A stretch of DNA of 64,000 nucleotides from Bremerella volcania (GTDB lineage: Bacteria; Planctomycetota; Planctomycetia; Pirellulales; Pirellulaceae), in the NCBI RefSeq assembly GCF_007748115.1, contig NZ_CP036289.1, forward strand, positions 2,356,001-2,420,000, given 5' to 3'. Made by a program: the position numbers and the translations under genes. Below the pieces are notes generated by a model. It saw only the letters and a list, made by a program, of their open reading frames with translations, made no database searches and had not been told where the DNA came from. This document shows, in pieces, positions 21,301 to 29,936 of this stretch; position 1 is the first letter of the stretch, and each line of letters begins with the position of its first letter.

Positions 21301-24300
21301 CGCGCCAACACGAACGATCTGACTTCGGTCAACGGCAACGTCCAGGCCGGTAACACCAACGGCGTCTACCAGCTCAACATCCGTCTGCGTGAAGTCGACG
21401 AACTTGCTGGCTCGTCGATTCAGTTTGCCGACATCCGTTATGCCCAGAATGGTATCTCGATTTACGGTCAGCCAGGTCATTCGCCGGTGCTAGGTGAGTC
21501 GGCCGAAACCACGGGCAATAATAATTCGCTCGGTAACGCCCAGAATTTGGGGAACGTGCTTAACTCGGACCGTGCAGCGATCAGTGTGGCCGGGAATATC
21601 GACGCGACCGGATCGGACGTCGACTGGTACCAAGTCCAGTTCAACTTCGACAGCGTTCAATCCATTCCTGGTACCAGTGCTCCTGGTGAATGGGGATCGC
21701 TGATTATCGATCTCGATTACGCCGCTGGTCTCAACAGTGCGAATACCATCGTCTCGGTCTACAGTTCAACCGGTGAATTGATCTTCATCAGTGATCGTGG
21801 CGCGATCAACGACGACCTGATGCATCCACAGACCCCAGGCAATGCCGGCCTGACCGACCTCGAACGAGGTTCGAGCAACAACGGCGATCCATACCTCGGT
21901 ACGATCATGCTGCCAGCAGGCACGCCTGAGAACCCTGTAACGTACTACGTCGCGGTCAGCTCGCAGGAACGATCTCCGATTCAAATGAATCAGTTCTTCC
22001 AGTCCAACGCGACCAATTCGCTGGTTCGCCTCGAGCCGATCAACTCGGTCCACCGAATCGTGGAAGACCACATCGGCAGTGGTATCTATACCTCGGCCGC
22101 TCCACCGACTTCGACGAGCATCGTTGATAACACCAACGTCAATCCGTATGTCCTGGGCGACTTCGTGCTCTTCCTCAGCCAGGGACAAGGATCAAGTACC
22201 GATCTTTACGCCATCGATCCATTCACTGGGGCGGTCGAAGCACGCGTTGGACGTGCGGGCGATGCCTACCGTGACTTGGCAATGGCTCCTGATGGAACGC
22301 TCTATGCTTACAACGTGGACGTAGTCGGTCGCCTGGAAGATGCAAACTCCGGTAACTTCCTGGAGATCGATACCGGTGATGGTATGTCCACGTTCATCCG
22401 AGATGACGGTATCGTTACTTACGAAATTAACAACGCCAAGGACAACGTCCGCGTCGGTAACCTGGCCAATGCCAATGAAGGTAGTGGTACGGGTTGGGGT
22501 TATCAATTTGAAGCGACGACCTTCCACAACAATTATGGTGCCAGTGGCTTGCGGCTTTATGCCGTGGGTAGTCGTGGTGACGTTACTTCCTACGCGGATG
22601 AGTTTGCGAATATTCTCTTCCGCATGGACGCCAGCGATACCGATGGTGACGGTAATCCGATCGGTGCTCCCGATAGCACTCGCGCGATCAACCTGGGCGT
22701 GCTCGGGGACATCGCCGATACGAACATCAACGGTAACTTGACCTTCCGTATCAATACGGAGGTCGACTTCGGAATCAATGCAGCCGCCAACGCGTTGGTC
22801 ACCACGGCAGCGACCGGTGCGGGCACGACTGCCGTGCTACGGGACGGCATGACCTTCCTCGTTGATCCCGATGGCTTTGGCGTTGGGGTCGCTGCGTCCA
22901 CTTTTGAATTGGATCTGGGGAGCGATTTCAACCTGGGGTTGAATCCCGGCGGCGGTAAGTTCATCCAAGACGGAATGACTTTCCAAGTCGTCAACGATGC
23001 CCTTATCCCGGTAACGACCGATATCACCTTCCAGACTGGGCGGGTCATTGACGTCTCGAATTTCAATCCCGCATTCGTTGCCAATACTGGGGCAGATAAC
23101 ACGCAGCGTAGTTCGATCACGATCGAAGTCGGTGCCCAGTCGCGAACCTTCGTCTTCGATAACACCGACAATGGCCAGGTTTCGATCACTGGAAATCAGG
23201 TCCGAATCAGCTACAACGACTCGACGACCCCGGCCCAGATACAATCCAGCCTGGTGTCTGCCATCAATCTTGCCTTCACGGGGTTAGGCGTCACGGCGGA
23301 TGGGACCATTCCAGGCCGAATCACGCTGGTTGGGGACACGAATTGCTTCAGCACGGGAGCGATTGGCGACATTGATCTCCAGGGGAACTACGGCCAGACT
23401 TCCAGTGCGAACAACATCATCGTCAACGTTGAAGAAACGATGACCGGTGCTCAGGTCGCCGACGCGATTGACGTCGCGTTCGCGAATGCGTTCGGTACTT
23501 TCACCAATCTGGACGTTAGTGTTTCCGGCTCGCGATTCAACTTCCTTGAAGCAGGTCAGTCGGTCGGCTACAACCAGATGGCGAATGCCTTCGATGGGTT
23601 GCTCAGTCCGCTTGCACCCGCCAGCATTGGCGTGACCCCAGGGAATAACTTAGTCCAAATTGGGGTTGGCTTCAGCCAGACTGAGGTGGCGGACGCTATT
23701 GTTGCGGCAGCCAACGCCACGCTTGCGAACACCGTGCCTCCGACAAACTTCATTGCGGACAACACCGGAAGTGGTACCAGCAGCAACGTCGTCATCTTCG
23801 ACATCATGGACCCTGCGTTCACGAACCTGGAAATCGACATTGATACGACCCCATTCAACGTGGGTGGTGAGGCCACTGGCGGTTTCGTCACGGGTATGGC
23901 ATGGATCGGAAACAAGGTGTTCGCCGTTACCGATGAGGGCGGGTTGTTCCTGTTAACGTCGACTGGTGGCTTCACCATCGATACCAATGAAGACGTCCAA
24001 GCCGACTTCATTACCGAACTGACAGACGTAAACGGCAACCCACTCGAATTTGCCAGCTTGTCGGCTGGGCCAAGTCGAGCTGGCGGCGAAACCGGCTACT
24101 CGGACGTCTTGTTCGGCGTGACCACCAGTGGCGATATCTACGCTTTCGATGAAAACGGCGCCGCCCAGTTCGTCTTCCATGGCAACAAGTCGAACATCTC
24201 GACGGGCCTGGGGAACATCAACGGTTTACAGTTCGGCACGTTGAATGAAAACCTGTGGAACATCAACGGCATTGGAGGAAACGAAGCCGGCCACGGGATC

Positions 24301-27300
24301 AACGTTCCGATCGACGTCTCGCGGCCAGGTTCCAACGGTGGTTCCAGCCTTTACTTCGGTAATACGGAAGACACGTTCGCCGCCAACAATGCGACTGGTA
24401 ACAAGACAAACAACAACTACGACTTCCCTGGCGATGCCCACGGTACGGTCATTTCCGATACGTTCAGTCTGTATGGCTACAACGCCGGTGACGTTCCGAC
24501 GCTGTACTTCAATTACGATCTTCAAACGGATGGCGTGGAAGGTGGCGATCCGCGAGATGCTCTGCGTGTATTCATTGCCGGTGACGATGGTGATTGGCAA
24601 TTGTTGGCGACCAACAATACGCTTCGCCAGAGCGATACTGGGGCCAACCCGGATGATGAATTCGATACCATCGGTGCCTGGGCGAGCGCCGCCGCCGTCG
24701 ACGAAGCCCTGAGGGCCGATCGGCAGGCAGGTACCGAGGGGGTTCAGCCGCTGTTCGACAACGCTGGCTGGCGACAAGCCCGCGTCGACCTGTCGGCCTT
24801 CGCGGGACAAGAAAACCTGCGTCTGCGGTTTGACTTCTCGACCGGTGGCTCGATTAACCTGGGGGGGCGACACCTTACGACGGGAACCGATCTGAACACC
24901 CAGGAACTTCGCGTTCTGCGTGGTGCCCAGATTCCTGACGGCGGGACGTTCCTGGTCACCGATGCGATCAATGGCGGTGCCCCGGTTGTGTTTGAGTACA
25001 ACAAGGGTCAATCGTTCAAGTTCGATAGTGGTGCCCGCATCGCCGACTCGTTCAATCCGCTGGTAACTCCCGGGACCTTTAATGTTTTCACGCTGCAGGC
25101 AACTGCTGGTGGAGCCCCGGTGACATTTGAATACGTTCGGGAAGGCGATAGCGTGACGACGGTCGGTAACATTCCGATTCTCTTCTCGATCACCGATTCG
25201 CCGAGCGAAATCGCTCAGTTGACACGCGCTGCGATCTTGAACGAGATGGGTGGTTTGGGGGTCCAGATCTTCACCGAGTCGGACGATACCTTCAACATTC
25301 AAGGTATTGTCGATCTCCCACCAGCGAATGCCCCTTGGGGAATGACGGTCACGGGAAGTTCTGACGTCGGTGCAGGTAACATCGAGATCGCCTACAACAG
25401 CGAAACGACGGCGATCTCGCTGGCCACAACGACGCAGGACTGGATGAATAAGACGATGGCTCTGCAGTCGTACAACCAGAACTACTTCATGTTCAATCGT
25501 TTCCAGGAGTTCATCTACGGCAATGGGTATTCGTTCGATGTAAATACCAGCGGTTTGGGTTACGACGGCTCGCTACAGGGTGACGACTTTGGCTATGCTA
25601 ACGACGGCAATCCAATCGCCACCAACAGCAATGCCAACACTCGTGGCCAGAACAACGATACTCGTGGCGTGCTGATCGACGACATCATCATCGGTTTTGC
25701 CGAACGCGGCGAAATGGTGACCGGTGCCACGACCAACACCAACTTCACGCATAATCAACAGTTGCGTGAAAATGAGATCCTGACCGGGGGATATCAACTC
25801 GAGATTCGTCGCGGTACCGACTATGGTATTCCCGCGGATGGTACGCTCTCCCTGCTGCCGACATTCACCTTCGATACCAACGATCGTCTCAACGGCAGCT
25901 ACACCGTGTTGACGGCTTCGGGGGCGTTGATCGGAAACAACGACCGTATTCGAGTTGGTGACGGTACCGACTGGGTCACGTTCGAGTTCTTCGACCTGGA
26001 TTCGATCACCGAACGCCAGGCCCGTGGATCGGCAGGGACAAGCACTCGTACGAACTACGACAGCGATAACAACATTTACAGCATCGGTTTCTACAATACC
26101 GACACTGAAGCTGACATCGCGGTCAAGTTGATGAATGCCGTCAACGATCACGCAGGGCAAATAGCCCGGTCGTTGATCAGCACCACCAGCGGCGGCTTGG
26201 GCGTCTACGCTCAGGTGAATGCCCGCAGCGGTGTCACCACGAGCAACCGCGTCGATCTCTCGCCGAAGACCACTTCGGACGAAGTCCGCCTGGAATATGA
26301 CATCCAGTCGAACGACGCGTTCCGTGAAGCCACGGACATCGGACTTGACGGTAGCCTGCTTGGGGCAACCGACATGGTAACCGCCGAAATCAACGGGGCG
26401 ATTGGTGACAACGATCCTGTCGAAAAGCTGGATGGATTTGCCGACGTCGACATCTTCGAGATCACGCTGGATGCCGGCCAGGACCTGCAATTGGAATTGC
26501 AGACCGATTTCGCCGATATGTTCGGCTTGAACGCCGTCTTACGACTGTTCGACGAAACGTTCACCGAAGTGCTGCTGAGCGTCGTCAACGGTGTGGGTAT
26601 CGATACCTACACCCTGGCCAACCCAGCGATCGGAGGTACCTACTTCGTCGCGATCGCCGCCAACACGATCCCACTGCCTTCCAACGGAAACCAGGCTTCC
26701 GCGCCGCTGACTTACGACCCATCCAAGGTCGCCAAGAATGACGCGGCTCGCCAGGCAAGGACGTACGAAGGTGGCTATGACCTGGCTATCTCGGTTGCCG
26801 ACGACTTTGGCAACGTGACGAATTCTTCCACCTACTTCGTGAACAACGAAGCCGGGCAACTCGGCGAGGCGACGACCCGAGCGACCAACATCGGAATTCA
26901 GCGTCACGACGAGTTAAGTTGGACGTTCTTCGGACAGACGTTCGTCTTCGACCTGGTTGGGGACTCGAATCGTCACCGAGATCAGGGACAGATCATCATC
27001 AACTCGAATATGATCTCGAACTCGGCGAACTACGGCGTGCTGATTGACGCCGGAAGCCGAAACACGGTGACCGATGCCGATGCCGGCAACAACCGTCCGC
27101 ACCAGGGTGCTCCGATCAGCGTTCCGTCGGCTGCTAACACGCAGCGACTGGCCACCGGCGTCACCGTCAAGAACAACGTGATCTTCGACAGTGATCAGGG
27201 CGCCATCCTGTACAGCGGCGATCCGCTCGGCACCATAACCGGTAGCGACCCAGCTGGTGCCGTTCCATTTGGACGCATCATCAACAACACGCTGTATGGA

Positions 27301-29604
27301 ATCAATGACGGTGACACCGGCGTGACGATTGAAGAGTCGGCTGGTCCCACGCTGATGAACAACATCGTCGCGAACTTCTCGACGGGTATCTCGGTCGATA
27401 CAAGTTCCAAGGCCACCACGGTCATTTCGCGAACGTTGTTCCAAGACAACGGAACGCCTGTAACTGGTTTCGGTGGTAACGGTAACCTGGCCATTTTGCT
27501 CGCATCTGGGGACCCATTGTTCGTCGACGCGGACGACAAGAACTTCTACCTCGACGAAGGAAGCCAGGCGATCGACGCCGCCGTGGATGCCATTCAGGAA
27601 CGTGCCGCAGTCAGCCAGGTGGTCAATCCGCTGGGTATCGACAGCACTCCGCTGTTGGCACCGGAACGGGACATCACAGGCCAGCTTCGTGTTGACGACC
27701 CAAGCGTCGTTTCCAGCGGTGGCGTTGGCGGCGTGACCTTCCGCGACATCGGTGCCTACGATCGAGCAGACTTCACCGGTCCGACCGGTTACCTGATCGA
27801 TCCCCAAGACAACGATGCGGCCGATCGCGACCTGGACGAAACCCCGGACGTGGTCCAATGGATTGGTGGTCCGCTGACCAACATCTCGATCCAATTGCTG
27901 GATCAAGGTGACATCTCGGATCAGGTCCAAGGTACCGGTATCGACGACTCGACTGTGACGGCTGATTCGGTCAAACTTGAAATCCTGGCCGGCGACGTTC
28001 CGCGTGTCCTCGACCTGGGTGTCGATTACACCTTCGACTACGACGCGACCAACAACATCATCCGACTGGTTCCCGTCTCGGGTGTGTTCCAGGAAGGCGT
28101 CCTGTACAAGGTCACGCTGGATAGTCGACCTGATGATGACGATCTGGTTGAAAGCATTATCCGCGACATCGCCGGTAACCCGATCGAATTCAACAACCAG
28201 GTTGATGACGGCACGGGCACCTTGGTCGGTGAAACTCGCTTCCTGATCCAGGTGGGCGGTCTGGTCGACTTCGGTGACGCCCCGGATAGCTACGGCACGC
28301 TGTTGGGTTCCGATGGTGCTCGTCACAACCTGATCGAGAACTTCTATCTGGGTCAAGGTGTCGATGCCGAAATCGAAGGTCAACCAACCGCCGATGCCAG
28401 TGGTGACGGTGCGACCGACGATGGTATCTTCATCCGCACCGAAGATCCGAACAACTCGGGCAGCTTCCTGAACTGGACTCTGCGTGACGGCATCAATAAT
28501 CAGGTCTATGTCACCTCGAAGGCACCTACCGGAGCCACCTCGTTTGGCTTCCTGGATGCCTGGATCGACGCCAACCAAGACGGCGACTTCACTGATGAAG
28601 ACGAACAGATCATCGTCAGCGTGGCCTTGACGAAAGATGCGGTCGATCCACTTGGCTCGCCCGGTGGCTTGGGACAATTGATCACCGTGGGTGATCTGCC
28701 GGATGGAACGCTTCTGGGGGATACCTACATTCGCTTCCGTTTGAGCAGCACCGGTGGTCTGACGCCGACCGGACTGGCCGAGGACGGGGAAGTCGAAGAC
28801 TACCAGATCACCATTGGTGATGCCGGTGTGAACCCATGGCACAACAGCAGCAATAAAGCTGCCATCTCGATCGGCGACAATAGCATCACGAATCTCGATT
28901 ACACGTTGCTGCTGCAGGAAATCCGGAACCGTAACTACACGTACGGGACCGCGGATCCGATGAACAATATTGAGGTCGGCGACTTCAAGCCAGGGTTCGA
29001 GCCAGATGTTATTGACCCGCAGAATGTCCCTGCCAAGTTGGACGTCAACAACGACCGTCGTATCACGCTGGCTGACTTGTTGGCGTACCAAGACTACACC
29101 GCTGGTTTGTCGGCTAACCCAGAACCGATCTCGGAAGAGATTGTCTCGCAGTCGATGATCTCGGGCGAGTCGATCTCCAGCGGCGTCGAAACCCCAGTGG
29201 AAGTGAACTCGTACGAGTTCAAGACCAACGAATCGGCAACTCCGTCCGCGGCTGTGAATACGGCACCGGTAGTGAGCCAGTCGCTTGTCTCGAACACCAG
29301 CTTCGATGCCATCGCCCCGAGCTACTCTGATCTTCAGATGCGATCCGCCCTGGAGTTGATGGGCTACGCTCAGAGAGAAGAAGTCGAAACGAGCGTCATC
29401 GATGCTTCCTTCCACGATGAAGTAATCGCCCTGGAAACGGTCAGCTATGACGATCAATTCGATCAGCTGATTGGCGACATGGCTGACGACCTCAGCTACA
29501 ATTGGGACGGCAAGCAGTTCAGCGAAGACGCGGAGGATAGTGCCGAGTCGGACGAACTGGACGAGTTGCTCTCCTTGATCAGCGATCCGGGTGACAACAG
29601 TTAG
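15382..29604 (+). CDS. Giant 4740-residue LEPR-XLL surface protein with metzincin, beta-helix, PPC, GEVED and dockerin modules
   Basis: This is a single uninterrupted frame of 14.2 kb. The N-terminus is strongly basic, with LEPR-XLL at 34-46 (HEPLEKRELLDAN). A metzincin-type zinc site follows, HEIGHLLGLGH (His629, Glu630, His633, His639) with a Met-turn at Met649. Then come a pre-peptidase C-terminal (PPC) domain (about 681-791), a right-handed beta-helix segment (954-1175), and further PPC-like domains near 1847-2003, 2040-2200 and 3637-3815. A second beta-helix lies at 3853-4060, an Ig-like domain at 4167-4290, GEVED at 4293-4483 and a dockerin at 4493-4576. A roughly 100-residue repeat (DGxTF..TFEFD..AIN) recurs between the modules. 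The tail is acidic. It is probably an extracellular adhesin/protease; function is inferred. Confidence 0.93.
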   Translation: MTIRHASKLTRAQRRDLNKKNRLLRQTKQRSMKHEPLEKRELLDANVVPQLVGIQPNSGELLQENDVRGISPRSLTFNFAEVTDVMDELKASTLADGIVITRAGLDGVLGNADDVKITGPGSNFEGFIGIGDQPNQVVVRFGEALPDDLYRIEITSALQDMEGQSAQSFVRNFELNLAPQVMSVVPQPVTRNQTTGALEIASNQIHVYFNDDDLDPTLANNPDYYQLTFLNGLGLEANSQAFYPQTVEYSAADDMAILTFADDLENLITDSSEATVFRLQIGVRGIASKSSQILDMVAQDLDAGSSFTGAFNLSDYTGNLQDAGGFDGYTNANLFAGNNEFRVTRGDIASVNHTSFTIDDGLGNLTTFELTTNDTTDPVASGNIAIVIGTVDLTSIQLAAAIRSQVNIYYGANPGEVELQFDPSLGNDRLQLRGTAGNRVSMVLGAQSTGLIVDRTQALVIRGEIRNVTEYDINLPGGNDEPGHRDVELDGEVHINDGDGDGRPDSDSNGLGVTVLTYNFPDEYGIDPASQTGEPFQNQITEEQKKRAREVFEIYGFYAGIEFIEVPSNVGASIGVVTGDLRGLSATIATGPGGPIGLAGSGLAIMEAVDHDQPGDDEVGAIWQTTAFHEIGHLLGLGHTYDLPPGTIMGQDDNLIFGMNPESLLPGDFDITHLQHLYRPDVIDIDMYRFDLTETGKLSAEIIAERLTDSSRLDAALTLYRLNGDGSYTAIARNNDYYSEDSFLEITLEPGTYFIGVSASGNNVYDPNIEDSGFGGTSQGEYELQLRFTPTLNDSIRDTGASVSQLNTMVVRTGGAGFSDGQTIILRDGQMTRTFEIDFNSTLNNTNNERVALTTLMSQSEVVAALVAAINNASFNVVASSTGNRIELRNLATNNPITLDPGIIQAQSIVITSGAAAGASIDGDLDGTAGGAFNFWFRAEPSTYTGLTPTAPRTLFVDGTYTGTTQTGSIDQPFSTIGAAITAAETAGRGDVIRVIGIGAVGDDQTTLEDNIAYLIGRNPLNNAPLKDGVDIVLPQGVTMMIDEGAILKFANSSIQVGSTSVVDDRSFAALQILGIPERYQPNTQTNGTVTLDEARQNRRVTLTSYRETTLLNDPDAEMVGHASFTQDVAGPGDWGGILFNQEVDREQLRGTYEDAGIFMNSVIGAEFRYAGGITEVDGADISLAPIYMEESRPTINYNIIRLSSGAALSADPNSFEESNYTVFNGAAAAFTPDVMRVGPDIFGNRIVQNSTNGMLVRILSSPGAPLEELTVAARFDDTDIVYVIQESLHINSTPGGPTSTNEVEIKVPHLAGVTPGTVLTIFAVSDEGVTRSLAIEFVNGATPSTAVGDSVYTINLDDMTLFDETLGVGINPPNGVPIGVFTEAALAEQIAFLIERFRNAQAFVSPANGGPFFLDIDPVATNGIVRVTGQYAAFYNGAARGIVIDRVYDARFDSSLVVDPNVVVKFNAGRIEVEMGASFIAEGAPGRPVVFTSLRDDRYGFGGTFDTNNDGAASVAAEGDWSGIYFAHASSGSIDNALLAFGGGESNIDGGQAHFNVIEIHQAKVRITNSTFEYNDDGQGTGVGGATRNGHMSNANAVIFVRDSQPIIVANNFRFNEANVLNVDTSSLSYDLIVDWGRSTGNLDRQSGLGDNQGALIRRNLLTDNQLNAMVVRGGVLTTQSVWDDTDIVHALFSTIYSTDFHTYGGIRLESSATESLVVKLLGANAGFVATGRQLDIDDRIGGMLHVVGQAGFPVVFTDLRDDSVGAGFTQYGTPQTDTNNDGIAGVDPGAAIPLPGSWEGLTIDQFANDRNVQVIVEAEANNLTGQGVNGIPQTAQSLGRLAPDEYGGDDTRRLGFEVNGYLSNKSDVDVYSFVADPGTEVWFDLDKTSYYLDAVVELVDGNGNVLAASTNSFDQSGNSFYGQNSLLKVTNPLQKSGFYEEDFWSINPRDAGMRVVLPGQPGTARTYHIRVRANTNDLTSVNGNVQAGNTNGVYQLNIRLREVDELAGSSIQFADIRYAQNGISIYGQPGHSPVLGESAETTGNNNSLGNAQNLGNVLNSDRAAISVAGNIDATGSDVDWYQVQFNFDSVQSIPGTSAPGEWGSLIIDLDYAAGLNSANTIVSVYSSTGELIFISDRGAINDDLMHPQTPGNAGLTDLERGSSNNGDPYLGTIMLPAGTPENPVTYYVAVSSQERSPIQMNQFFQSNATNSLVRLEPINSVHRIVEDHIGSGIYTSAAPPTSTSIVDNTNVNPYVLGDFVLFLSQGQGSSTDLYAIDPFTGAVEARVGRAGDAYRDLAMAPDGTLYAYNVDVVGRLEDANSGNFLEIDTGDGMSTFIRDDGIVTYEINNAKDNVRVGNLANANEGSGTGWGYQFEATTFHNNYGASGLRLYAVGSRGDVTSYADEFANILFRMDASDTDGDGNPIGAPDSTRAINLGVLGDIADTNINGNLTFRINTEVDFGINAAANALVTTAATGAGTTAVLRDGMTFLVDPDGFGVGVAASTFELDLGSDFNLGLNPGGGKFIQDGMTFQVVNDALIPVTTDITFQTGRVIDVSNFNPAFVANTGADNTQRSSITIEVGAQSRTFVFDNTDNGQVSITGNQVRISYNDSTTPAQIQSSLVSAINLAFTGLGVTADGTIPGRITLVGDTNCFSTGAIGDIDLQGNYGQTSSANNIIVNVEETMTGAQVADAIDVAFANAFGTFTNLDVSVSGSRFNFLEAGQSVGYNQMANAFDGLLSPLAPASIGVTPGNNLVQIGVGFSQTEVADAIVAAANATLANTVPPTNFIADNTGSGTSSNVVIFDIMDPAFTNLEIDIDTTPFNVGGEATGGFVTGMAWIGNKVFAVTDEGGLFLLTSTGGFTIDTNEDVQADFITELTDVNGNPLEFASLSAGPSRAGGETGYSDVLFGVTTSGDIYAFDENGAAQFVFHGNKSNISTGLGNINGLQFGTLNENLWNINGIGGNEAGHGINVPIDVSRPGSNGGSSLYFGNTEDTFAANNATGNKTNNNYDFPGDAHGTVISDTFSLYGYNAGDVPTLYFNYDLQTDGVEGGDPRDALRVFIAGDDGDWQLLATNNTLRQSDTGANPDDEFDTIGAWASAAAVDEALRADRQAGTEGVQPLFDNAGWRQARVDLSAFAGQENLRLRFDFSTGGSINLGGRHLTTGTDLNTQELRVLRGAQIPDGGTFLVTDAINGGAPVVFEYNKGQSFKFDSGARIADSFNPLVTPGTFNVFTLQATAGGAPVTFEYVREGDSVTTVGNIPILFSITDSPSEIAQLTRAAILNEMGGLGVQIFTESDDTFNIQGIVDLPPANAPWGMTVTGSSDVGAGNIEIAYNSETTAISLATTTQDWMNKTMALQSYNQNYFMFNRFQEFIYGNGYSFDVNTSGLGYDGSLQGDDFGYANDGNPIATNSNANTRGQNNDTRGVLIDDIIIGFAERGEMVTGATTNTNFTHNQQLRENEILTGGYQLEIRRGTDYGIPADGTLSLLPTFTFDTNDRLNGSYTVLTASGALIGNNDRIRVGDGTDWVTFEFFDLDSITERQARGSAGTSTRTNYDSDNNIYSIGFYNTDTEADIAVKLMNAVNDHAGQIARSLISTTSGGLGVYAQVNARSGVTTSNRVDLSPKTTSDEVRLEYDIQSNDAFREATDIGLDGSLLGATDMVTAEINGAIGDNDPVEKLDGFADVDIFEITLDAGQDLQLELQTDFADMFGLNAVLRLFDETFTEVLLSVVNGVGIDTYTLANPAIGGTYFVAIAANTIPLPSNGNQASAPLTYDPSKVAKNDAARQARTYEGGYDLAISVADDFGNVTNSSTYFVNNEAGQLGEATTRATNIGIQRHDELSWTFFGQTFVFDLVGDSNRHRDQGQIIINSNMISNSANYGVLIDAGSRNTVTDADAGNNRPHQGAPISVPSAANTQRLATGVTVKNNVIFDSDQGAILYSGDPLGTITGSDPAGAVPFGRIINNTLYGINDGDTGVTIEESAGPTLMNNIVANFSTGISVDTSSKATTVISRTLFQDNGTPVTGFGGNGNLAILLASGDPLFVDADDKNFYLDEGSQAIDAAVDAIQERAAVSQVVNPLGIDSTPLLAPERDITGQLRVDDPSVVSSGGVGGVTFRDIGAYDRADFTGPTGYLIDPQDNDAADRDLDETPDVVQWIGGPLTNISIQLLDQGDISDQVQGTGIDDSTVTADSVKLEILAGDVPRVLDLGVDYTFDYDATNNIIRLVPVSGVFQEGVLYKVTLDSRPDDDDLVESIIRDIAGNPIEFNNQVDDGTGTLVGETRFLIQVGGLVDFGDAPDSYGTLLGSDGARHNLIENFYLGQGVDAEIEGQPTADASGDGATDDGIFIRTEDPNNSGSFLNWTLRDGINNQVYVTSKAPTGATSFGFLDAWIDANQDGDFTDEDEQIIVSVALTKDAVDPLGSPGGLGQLITVGDLPDGTLLGDTYIRFRLSSTGGLTPTGLAEDGEVEDYQITIGDAGVNPWHNSSNKAAISIGDNSITNLDYTLLLQEIRNRNYTYGTADPMNNIEVGDFKPGFEPDVIDPQNVPAKLDVNNDRRITLADLLAYQDYTAGLSANPEPISEEIVSQSMISGESISSGVETPVEVNSYEFKTNESATPSAAVNTAPVVSQSLVSNTSFDAIAPSYSDLQMRSALELMGYAQREEVETSVIDASFHDEVIALETVSYDDQFDQLIGDMADDLSYNWDGKQFSEDAEDSAESDELDELLSLISDPGDNS

Positions 29605-29633
29605 TTGTCGCCTAGGTTGAAACATCAACAATC

Positions 29634-29666
29634 GTCGCCCGTGGGGTAATCACCACGGGCGACTTT
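29634..29666. terminator. Strong hairpin terminator between convergent genes
   Basis: A perfect 11-base inverted repeat (GTCGCCCGTGG / CCACGGGCGAC) with an 8-base loop and a short T run, 29 bases after the giant gene. The rest of 29667-29936 shows no gene. Confidence 0.8.
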
Positions 29667-29936
29667 CTGCGCGGTTGCCAAGATGCTTCCGCTCTAGCTT
29701 GGGGGAAGCGGTTCGACATCCTCCCGGCGACAACGGATCTTGGAATGCGTCAGCGTTTAAGGAACAAGAAGCGAACCGTCTGGACCCCTGGATAGATGCA
29801 CAAGAACGCCAGGCGAGAAGTGAGCGAAAGACAAGGCTCTGTTTGACGAATCGGTTCTGATTTGGGTCGTCGAGTTCGCTGCCGCTGAACTGCGTCGATT
29901 CGATCGGCCTCGGACCGACGATCGATCAAACAAAGC

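Noticed and set aside
26914-29631. Minus-strand open frame of 905 codons opposite the 3' part of the giant gene
   Set aside because: It is the antisense of a well-supported coding frame with recognisable GEVED and dockerin domains. Its translation has no domain motifs and an Arg/Val/Asp-rich composition typical of antisense frames in GC-rich genes.
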